Source: CALOCV01 sp942491955 (GTDB lineage: Bacteria > Chlamydiota > Chlamydiia > Chlamydiales > CALOCV01). From it: a stretch of 6,368 bases of DNA. Below the pieces are notes generated by a model that was given only the letters and a program-made list of their open reading frames with translations, made no database searches and had not been told where the DNA came from. Location: contig CALOCV010000010.1 in NCBI GenBank assembly GCA_942491955.1, positions 1 to 6,368 on the forward strand, in the 5' to 3' direction. The position numbers and the translations under genes were made by a program. Shown here piece after piece: positions 1 to 6,368 of this stretch. Each line of letters opens with the position of its first letter. Positions within the stretch are counted from its first letter, which is position 1.

Positions 1-1
1 G

Positions 2-625
2 GATGAGGCGATCGTCAATCAACCCATTGCCATCTTTACGGAAGAGGCGGAAGAGAGTCTCGAGGGATATGAGCCGGAAGGGGTGAAACCCGTTCAGGAA
101 GAAAAAGTTAAAGAATTTGTTGCCGAGGACGTGAAGCAAGAGAAGCAGACAGAGCCGTCCAAAGGGGGTGCTTTCCATCAGCCCGTTTTTGTTCCCGAAA
201 AACCTTTGAAGGAGTACACCTTCCCTTTTCCTCGAGGAGAGCCTTCTCCCTATCTTTTGGCTTCACCCCTGGCAAAAAAAATCGCAGAGGAGAAAAACCT
301 CGACTTAACAACAGTGCAAGGGAGTGGTCCTCGAGGGCGGATCGTGAGTTCGGATTTGGAAAAAGCACAGGTCAAGGGGATGATTCCAACAAGAGAGAAA
401 AAAGAGACTCTTACAATGCCCGGCACGTATGAAGAGGAAAACTCTCTCCCATGCGCAAAACGATTGCCAAGCGCTTGCAGGAGTCAAAAACGTTCATTCC
501 CCATTTCTATGTGCAGCAACAAATCGATGCGGAACCTCTTGTTCATCTGCGCGAAGAGCTTCGCGTGGGTAATATCAAAGTCTCCTATAACGATATGGTC
601 ATTCGCGCCTCGGCCATTGCTTTAG
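2..625 (+). pseudogene. pdhC: Pyruvate dehydrogenase E2 (dihydrolipoamide acetyltransferase), N-terminal part, 5'-truncated by the window and frameshifted
   Basis: The frame is open from base 2, so the gene begins upstream of the window. In the E2 family this subunit forms the core of the pyruvate dehydrogenase complex, carries lipoamide and transfers acetyl groups to CoA in the cytoplasm. The first ~18 codons (VNQPIAIFTEE) look like the end of a biotinyl/lipoyl domain. A charged Lys/Glu/Pro-rich linker follows. A peripheral-subunit-binding domain (E3-binding) lies at about 260-370, with ASPLAKKIAEE and GSGPRGRIVSSDL. The true frame ends near 441: a run of four A at 438-441 appears one base short. 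Adding one A joins this piece to the catalytic domain as EEEKLSPMRK. Codons after about 441 up to the stop at 623-625 are out-of-frame translation and not real protein. The start at 83 (GTG) is internal and should not be used. The E2 assignment is firm; the choice of pyruvate over another 2-oxoacid substrate is inferred. Confidence 0.85.
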
Positions 626-996
626 AAGAACATCCTGCGATCAATTCGGGTTTTAATACCGAGAACCAGACGATCGTCTCTTTCAAAACGATCGATGTAG
701 CTGTAGCTGTTGCCATGCCAACGGGTTTGATTACGCCGATTTTGCGACACACAAACTACAAGGCATTAGAAGAAATTTCGAGCGAAATTCGTGCTTTGGC
801 TAGAAGGGCTAAAGAGGGAAAACTCGAGGTTCATGAATACAAGGGGGGGTCTTTTACTGTCTCGAACTTAGGTATGTATGGAGTGACCGATTTCCAAGCG
901 ATCATTAATCCTCCTCAGGCGGCAATCCTTGCCGTAGGAGGAATCCTCGATGTTCCCGTTATCAAAGAAAAACAGGTTGTTCCAGGAAAATCATGA
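451..996 (+). pseudogene. pdhC: Pyruvate dehydrogenase E2, acyltransferase (catalytic) domain piece
   Basis: This is the 2-oxoacid dehydrogenase acyltransferase domain, in frame 1, continuing the piece that ends near 441. It begins MRKTIAKRLQESKTFIPHFY, the usual first helix and strand of the domain. It continues with SYNDMVIRASAIALEEHPAI, then VAVAMPTGLITPIL, then SFTVSNLGMYGVTDFQAIINPPQAAILAVGG, all conserved landmarks of E2 cores in the expected order. The ATG at 451 is an internal methionine, not a translation start: no Shine-Dalgarno site precedes it and homology runs upstream of it in another frame. The frame ends prematurely at TGA 994-996, just after VVPGK. E2 proteins normally continue here with the HxxxDG active-site region, which is found out of frame immediately downstream. 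As written the product would lack its catalytic His and Asp. Confidence 0.88.
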
Positions 997-1122
997 ATCT
1001 CACCATTTTCAAAAAGTCGATCACAGAGTAATGGATGGGTCCAGCGGCTGAATTCTTGCGTTCGGGCTGTAGGCACTCTCCCCAGAGGACTCCTCGCTTC
1101 TTATTATTTAATAATTTTTTGA
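993..1122 (+). pseudogene. pdhC: Out-of-frame C-terminal remnant of pdhC carrying the HxxxDG active-site motif
   Basis: The expected E2 C terminus can be read here only by changing frame several times. Frame 3 from 993 gives MNLTI. Frame 2 from 1016 gives VDHRVMDGSS, the HxxxDG motif of acyltransferases, with catalytic His codon 1022-1024 and Asp codon 1034-1036. Frame 3 from 1047 gives AEFLRS. Frame 1 from about 1066 gives a likely tail (LPRGLLAS) running to a TGA at 1120-1122. The breaks fall at the A4 run 987-990, within TTTTCAAAAA 1006-1015, at about 1046 and at about 1064. The exact C terminus cannot be fixed from this sequence. The motif residues themselves are unchanged, so the damage is indels only. 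This density, four or more breaks in ~80 bases, is the highest in the window. Confidence 0.75.
1103..1120 (+). terminator. Weak possible terminator after pdhC
   Basis: A perfect inverted repeat, ATTATT-T-AATAAT (1103-1115), runs into six T (1115-1120). The stem is entirely A/T and its loop is only one base, so a stable hairpin is doubtful. It sits where the pdhC coding sequence ends and may overlap its last codons. This is a low-confidence call based on position and the T run. Confidence 0.25.
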
Positions 1123-1130
1123 ATTTATTC

Positions 1131-1158
1131 TTGGGTTTTAATGGGTTTTTGTTAAAAT
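1131..1158 (+). promoter_or_regulatory. Possible sigma70-type promoter for the giant gene
   Basis: TTGGGT (1131-1136) and TAAAAT (1153-1158) are separated by 16 bases. The -10 matches TATAAT at five of six positions; the -35 matches TTGACA at three of six. Transcription would begin around 1165, giving a leader of roughly 45 bases before the ATG at 1211. The region is A/T-rich, so chance matches are likely. Support comes from its position in the only intergenic gap upstream of 1211. Confidence 0.4.
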
Positions 1159-1197
1159 ATGTCCATCTTTAGAAGTTTTTTATCGACAAAATCCCAT

Positions 1198-1203
1198 AAG
1201 GAG
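1198..1203 (+). promoter_or_regulatory. Shine-Dalgarno site AAGGAG
   Basis: AAGGAG lies 7 bases upstream of ATG 1211. It decides the start of the giant gene: the upstream in-frame TTG at 1205 would leave only one base of spacing. None of the other ORF starts between 1600 and 5500 needs or clearly has such a site, which fits their being internal pieces of one gene. Confidence 0.8.
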
Positions 1204-1210
1204 CTTGCTT

Positions 1211-1696
1211 ATGCAGCCTCAAAATCCATCCTCCTCCTCTGTTTTTAGTGGATTGCAAGCTTTAGCAATTAAAAGAGGTTTGCAATTCGCATGGAGCGAC
1301 TCTGCATATGATGAGGCTCGTAACAAAGAGATGGATGCACTAGCTGTGCATTTACCCAATCCCAAGGCTCTTGCAGACGCTCTTCTCCCCATTTCCAATC
1401 AATTGGCCAAATTCCTTCATCCCGTGCTTCGTGAAAAATTCCAAGAGACGAAAGAAATCCAAGATGCTCTTTTTGAAAGGAAGGAAGATCTTGAGAAAAT
1501 TGTGGAGATCAATATTCTCCGCATTTTAATCGATTACTTAAAGAAGCGGGAACCATCGAAGAGGGAAAAGAGGGGATCGTTCTCCTTGAGGTTCTTTTTA
1601 GCTCCCTGGAACCAAAAATCAAAGCCATCGAAGAGAAATGCAAAAATGATCAAGATCCCTCACAAGAGTGTGATCAACTTGTCGATCTCATCATGA
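1211..1696 (+). CDS. Giant hypothetical protein, segment 1 (N terminus)
   Basis: The start is ATG 1211, chosen for the AAGGAG 7 bases upstream. The protein begins MQPQNPSSSSVFSGLQALAI, a Ser-rich, non-cleavable-looking N terminus without a hydrophobic signal core. Helical, charged sequence follows (NQLAKFLHPVLREKFQETK). The real frame runs to about 1545, through RILIDYLKK. After that the frame becomes basic and Ser-rich with no relation to what follows, so the last ~50 codons to the stop at 1694-1696 are spurious. Adding one A near 1545 gives KKAGTIEEGKEGIVLLEVLF in frame 1, continuing into segment 2. No family is recognised. Confidence 0.65.
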   Translation: MQPQNPSSSSVFSGLQALAIKRGLQFAWSDSAYDEARNKEMDALAVHLPNPKALADALLPISNQLAKFLHPVLREKFQETKEIQDALFERKEDLEKIVEINILRILIDYLKKREPSKREKRGSFSLRFFLAPWNQKSKPSKRNAKMIKIPHKSVINLSISS

Positions 1697-2760
1697 ATGA
1701 TTTTCTTGGAGGAGCAGAAGGAATTTGGATTCCCCCTGCTTTAAAAGCGGGTCTTGATTTCGTGACCAGGTTCTCTAAATTCAAAGAGTTTAAACGGAAT
1801 AACTTGCCCTCTCTTCTTAAAAAAGAGGTATCTCCTCGTATCCAAGAAGAATGTAAAGTTATTTTTTCGAATCGATGGGATAAACAGCGCAATGAAGCCC
1901 ATGACATTTTAAAAAAAATTGCGGGGGAAGAAACAAAACAATCATCGCTCTATCAAGAGACTTGCGAATCGCTGACAAAATACATTAGAAAAACATCGAC
2001 AGAGAAAATCCCGCAGCAAGCTTTCGCCTGGATGGATTACCTCTGGCGCGCTCTTAAAAAGCCTGATGAATCGAAGTTTAACAAAGCGTGGTTCCTACAA
2101 CAAATTGAAAGTGTCCAAGCGATTCCCGAGGGGTCTTGTGTCGATCGGGTCTTGGAGCACCTACGTGAGAAAATGAGTGGCTTGTTGGTCTGTTCTTTGG
2201 CAAATAACGTCAAAGCAAGGCCTAAAGAGGGGCCTATCCAAGACTTAATTCTTGATTTTATCAACGTCCTTGTCCCCTTGACGGGACAACTCTCGGATCA
2301 AGAGAAAAAACAAGTGCATGAAATCGCCTCTAACAGGCATACCATTCGACAGCACGAGCGCAATAAAGAAAAATATGTTCTGGAATTGGAGCTGCTTGAG
2401 AGGAAATCGGAACGATCAGAAGAAGAAACCAAACGGCAAGCTCACCTCAACCAATTGATCGATTATGAGATGAACGAAACGAGTCGTTTGAATCAAGAGT
2501 TACAACTCCTGTACACCGAGCCTCAAAGCAACATTTTCTACATGGCAAAAGAACTTTTTGATTTTTTTAAAATCAAAAAAGAAGAATTTCCCGTCCCTCC
2601 TATGGTGCAAAAACCATTGTGGGAACTTTTCGAATCCACATTTGTCGATAAAGTGATCGATGTTTATGGGGACCTCCATTTTCCCATTTATGAAGCCAAG
2701 CAAAAAGAAAAGGATTTCCTTGCTTCTTTTCCTCTCCTGAAATGGGAGAGACATGTCTGA
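1546..2760 (+). CDS. Giant hypothetical protein, segment 2 (coiled-coil region)
   Basis: Frame 1 is coherent protein from about 1546 (AGTIEEGKEGIVLLEVLF), upstream of the first ATG at 1693, so the ATG is internal. After IMNDFLGGAEGIWIPPALKA come several helical stretches. A highly charged region at about 2326-2514 (HERNKEKYVLELELLERK, then EEETKRQAHLNQLIDYEMNE) has the heptad spacing of a coiled coil. The segment ends ...FPLLKWERHV at TGA 2758-2760, but the real frame leaves it near 2743. One base added in AAATGGG (2740-2746) gives LLKMGETCLTHLRETATHIR in frame 3. No known domain is recognised and no membrane segment is seen. Confidence 0.65.
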   Translation, partial: AGTIEEGKEGIVLLEVLFSSLEPKIKAIEEKCKNDQDPSQECDQLVDLIMNDFLGGAEGIWIPPALKAGLDFVTRFSKFKEFKRNNLPSLLKKEVSPRIQEECKVIFSNRWDKQRNEAHDILKKIAGEETKQSSLYQETCESLTKYIRKTSTEKIPQQAFAWMDYLWRALKKPDESKFNKAWFLQQIESVQAIPEGSCVDRVLEHLREKMSGLLVCSLANNVKARPKEGPIQDLILDFINVLVPLTGQLSDQEKKQVHEIASNRHTIRQHERNKEKYVLELELLERKSERSEEETKRQAHLNQLIDYEMNETSRLNQELQLLYTEPQSNIFYMAKELFDFFKIKKEEFPVPPMVQKPLWELFESTFVDKVIDVYGDLHFPIYEAKQKEKDFLASFPLLKWERHV

Positions 2761-2853
2761 CTCACCTGCGAGAAACAGCGACGCATATTCGACAAAATAT
2801 TCGTACGCTTATTGTGGGATCAAAGAATGAAAAAGATGAGGAAGCCAAAAAAA
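2748..2853 (+). CDS. Giant hypothetical protein, segment 3 (short bridge in frame 3)
   Basis: Frame 3 between about 2748 and 2850 reads ETCLTHLRETATHIRQNIRT and LIVGSKNEKDEEAKK. It links segments 2 and 4 without a stop, and its amphipathic composition matches theirs. It has no start codon with a ribosome-binding site and would not be called as a gene alone. It is left through the run of seven A at 2847-2853, where one extra A moves reading to frame 1. Call rests on continuity and composition only. Confidence 0.55.
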
Positions 2854-3234
2854 GCGACTTGTCTGGCTATTGCACAAGCCATCAATCAATTAATGCCTGC
2901 CGAAAAATATGATGATATCCTTTTACGAGACTGGATGTATACTTTGCTCAGCTCTGAAGAAGCGGCGATTCACGTTTTATGGGGTCTTCTCGATCAATAT
3001 ATCGATGCTGCTATCTTAACAATGGGCTGTCACTTTGCAAAAACAACCCACCACCCTGAAACGGCTTTTGCCGACCAAGAGAGAATCTATCGCTTGATCG
3101 TCTCTCGTACGGGAGTGCACGCGGGAAGTCTATTGCGTAGGGAAGGATTTCTTGAGAAAGAGAAAGAATGCAAAGAGATGCAAGCTCTATTAAAAGAATG
3201 GACCCAGTGGCAGCAAAAAAGAGGCGTTTCCTAA
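2812..3234 (+). CDS. Giant hypothetical protein, segment 4
   Basis: The ORF opens with TTG 2812, but its first ~14 codons are out-of-frame reading of segment 3. The real sequence starts near 2854 with ATCLAIAQAINQLMPAEKYD and runs through LLRDWMYTLLSSEEAAIHVL, WGLLDQYIDAAILTMGCHFA and HHPETAFADQERIYRLIVSR to KEWTQWQQK. It looks like a compact helical domain, less charged than its neighbours, with His-His and Cys residues at around 3030-3055 that form no recognised metal motif. The stop at 3232-3234 follows a one-base loss in the A run 3215-3220. Adding an A continues the protein in frame 3 as QQKRRFLKEKQERLEVLRKE. Confidence 0.6.
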   Translation: MWDQRMKKMRKPKKATCLAIAQAINQLMPAEKYDDILLRDWMYTLLSSEEAAIHVLWGLLDQYIDAAILTMGCHFAKTTHHPETAFADQERIYRLIVSRTGVHAGSLLRREGFLEKEKECKEMQALLKEWTQWQQKRGVS

Positions 3235-3451
3235 AAGAAAAACAGGAGCGTTTGGAGGTCTTACGCAAAGAATTTTCACAACCTATCGTTGGTAAGATGT
3301 TGGAAAGCATTATTGAAGAGTTGGGTCTAAAACGGACCGATATCCCTTTTCCTACCTCTTTTGCAATCGATGAAGTACTCCGAGAACAGGTTTTCTTCGA
3401 AGTGCTGCCAGACTTTCTTATTGAAAACTATGCCGAGAATCTGGAACGTTT

Positions 3452-3470
<19 letters not shown>
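3168..3470 (+). CDS. Giant hypothetical protein, segment 5
   Basis: The ATG at 3168 lies inside segment 4 in another frame and is not a real start; 3168 to about 3218 is spurious. Real sequence begins near 3219 with KRRFLKEKQERLEVLRKEFS and continues through VGKMLESIIEELGLKRTDIP and EVLREQVFFEVLPDFLIENY to LERF. The stop at 3468-3470 follows a one-base loss in the T5 run 3449-3453 or the adjacent A4 run. Adding a base gives ERFFKTNSLIQRFTETIKKS in frame 2, joining segment 6. Helical and charged; no family recognised. Confidence 0.6.
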
Positions 3471-5421
<1,951 letters not shown>

Positions 5422-5423
<2 letters not shown>

Positions 5424-5434
5424 AAAAAAAAAAA
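5422..5434 (+). repeat. A13 homopolymer at a frame boundary
   Basis: Thirteen consecutive A separate the stop of segment 7 from segment 8 and encode Lys in the joined reading. This is the second longest homopolymer in the window. It is long enough for RNA polymerase slippage, which could in principle restore the frame in some transcripts. Confidence 0.9.
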
Positions 5435-5761
5435 GCAGCAAAAGGCTTAGTTCGTTTCATGATAAAACACGCAGATCAAAAAATTCTCTCCTACTTTGAT
5501 CGACAGTTTGCCTCAGCAATGAAGACCACAATGGGAAAACCGGGAGAGAAGATCTATCGCGCTTTTCGCGCTATTCTTCTTTTTATTGTCGTTAAAGTTA
5601 TCGGCACTCTGCTATCCTTCTTGGCAACACCGATTACCTACTCTATCGACCGCTATGCAGAAAGAAGAGTGAATGAAGTGCGTAAACATCTTAAAAAAGT
5701 GATTACAAGACAACTCGTGGTTGAAATTGCACGAACCTCACTTGAGAAAATGAATGAATAA
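5423..5761 (+). CDS. Giant hypothetical protein, segment 8 (C terminus with hydrophobic segment)
   Basis: Frame 2 is open from the A13 run (KKKKAAKGLVRF) to TAA 5759-5761; ATG 5459 is inside this stretch and has no Shine-Dalgarno site. Positions 5570-5641 encode AILLFIVVKVIGTLLSFLAT followed by PITY. This 24-residue hydrophobic stretch has a single Lys and could be a membrane segment or buried hairpin. It is flanked by basic sequence (YRAFR before; DRYAERRVNEVRKHLKKV after). If read alone it would be a 100-residue membrane-associated protein. I prefer it as the C terminus of the giant protein because the open frame extends upstream of the ATG with no promoter or ribosome-binding site. Confidence 0.6.
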
Positions 5762-5783
5762 CGCGAGTTTTGAATAAGTTACT

Positions 5784-6368
5784 GTGAAAAAACGTTTTCG
5801 TATCGCAACATTGGGTTGTCGTACTAATCAGTACGAATCGCAAGCCTACCGAGATCAACTTCTTCAATTGGGTTATAACGAGGCAAAAGAGGGAGAAGAG
5901 GCAGAATTAACGATCGTTAATACTTGCACCGTGACCCAATCTGCCGATGCCAGCAGCCGACATGAGATTCGGGGCGTTATAAAAAAAAGTTCTTCAAATG
6001 GACGCGTCGTTGTCACAGGATGTTCTGCAGAACGTGATCCCACGACATATGTTGCCATGGAAGGAGTCACTCATGTCATTCCGAATAAAGAGAAAGAGAC
6101 CCTTCTTGCACAAATTCTTGAAGAAGAAAGCGATATTCCCGAATTCTCCATCCGCCATTTCGAAGCGCATACACGAGCCTTTGTTAAGGTCCAAGATGGG
6201 TGCAACTCCTTTTGCACATACTGCATCATCCCTTATGTGCGTGGGAGGTCGCGTTCCCGGACGATTGTCGATATCGTTGAAGAGGTTAAGCGTCTTGTTG
6301 AAACGGGTTACAAGGATATCGTGATCACGGGGATCAATGTTGGTGATTTCGATGGAAATCCGCAAGAG
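5784..6368 (+). CDS. mtaB: tRNA threonylcarbamoyladenosine methylthiotransferase MtaB, 5' part (runs off the window)
   Basis: A radical-SAM methylthiotransferase of the MiaB/MtaB/RimO family; 195 codons are present and open to the edge. MtaB converts t6A to ms2t6A at tRNA position 37, using S-adenosylmethionine and two 4Fe-4S clusters. The N-terminal methylthiotransferase domain has all three cluster cysteines: Cys12 (TLGCRTNQYES), Cys48 (VNTCTVTQSAD) and Cys80 (TGCSAE). The radical-SAM motif CNSFCTYC supplies Cys140, Cys144 and Cys147 (6201-6224), followed by IIPYVRGRSRSR. The LGCRTNQYES and IIPYVRGRSRSR forms favour MtaB over MiaB or RimO. GTG 5784 is the start: a stop lies in frame at 5775-5777 and the next candidate would remove Cys12's strand. 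No strong ribosome-binding site is seen. It lies 22 bases after the giant gene's stop and may be cotranscribed. No frame errors are seen. The remaining radical-SAM core and TRAM domain lie beyond the window. Confidence 0.93.
   Translation, partial: MKKRFRIATLGCRTNQYESQAYRDQLLQLGYNEAKEGEEAELTIVNTCTVTQSADASSRHEIRGVIKKSSSNGRVVVTGCSAERDPTTYVAMEGVTHVIPNKEKETLLAQILEEESDIPEFSIRHFEAHTRAFVKVQDGCNSFCTYCIIPYVRGRSRSRTIVDIVEEVKRLVETGYKDIVITGINVGDFDGNPQE

Noticed and set aside
2844..2856. Programmed -1 ribosomal frameshift at the A7-G run, A_AAA_AAG-like
   Set aside because: The protein continues in frame 1 after frame 3, which needs a net +1 step. A -1 slip would enter frame 2 and not join the downstream sequence. 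An extra A is a simpler explanation.
5994..6365. - strand and + strand ORFs (5994-6365 and 5998-6324) at the right edge
   Set aside because: Both overlap mtaB, whose frame shows all six cluster cysteines in the correct spacing; they are shadow frames.

Overview
The window reads as a bacterial chromosome segment with every recognisable gene on the + strand. It has three parts: the 3' part of a pyruvate dehydrogenase E2 gene (2 to about 1122), one very long unrecognised gene broken into eight reading-frame pieces (1211-5761), and the intact 5' part of a tRNA methylthiotransferase gene, mtaB (5784 to the window edge). Base composition is moderately A+T-rich, with many A and T runs. The E2 sequence and the giant lineage-specific protein would fit an intracellular, Chlamydiae-like bacterium (environmental chlamydia), but this placement is an inference from general resemblance and is not proven here.

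Region 1 (2-1122): pdhC shows the tail of a lipoyl domain, a charged linker, a peripheral-subunit-binding domain and the acyltransferase domain. It is broken near 441 and again several times between 987 and about 1070. The catalytic HxxxDG motif (1022-1039) is still present but out of frame with the rest. A short intergenic stretch (1123-1210) holds a possible promoter and a clear Shine-Dalgarno site.

Region 2 (1211-5761): the short ORFs here are not separate genes. Reading across the frame changes gives one continuous hydrophilic, helix-rich protein of about 1,517 codons. It has one Shine-Dalgarno site at its 5' end, a coiled coil around 2326-2514, a Lys tract encoded by 70 consecutive A residues (4010-4079), and one hydrophobic segment near the C terminus (5570-5641). 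I do not recognise its family. There are seven frame changes, at about 1545, 2743, 2850, 3217, 3451, the poly(A) run and 5414-5434. Six can be explained by a one-base indel, mostly in homopolymers; the long poly(A) run is the exception only in that its true length is unknown. No nonsense substitution is needed to explain any break.

Region 3 (5784-6368): mtaB is open to the edge with all three N-terminal cysteines and the radical-SAM CxxxCxxC motif in place. It shows no frame errors in 585 bases.

The E2 enzyme (central carbon metabolism), the giant protein and the tRNA-modifying enzyme have no evident shared pathway, and their adjacency may be incidental. The main question raised by the window is whether the broken frames are sequencing or assembly errors, which I favour, or early gene decay. 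The second is what the giant protein and its poly(A)/poly-Lys tract are.
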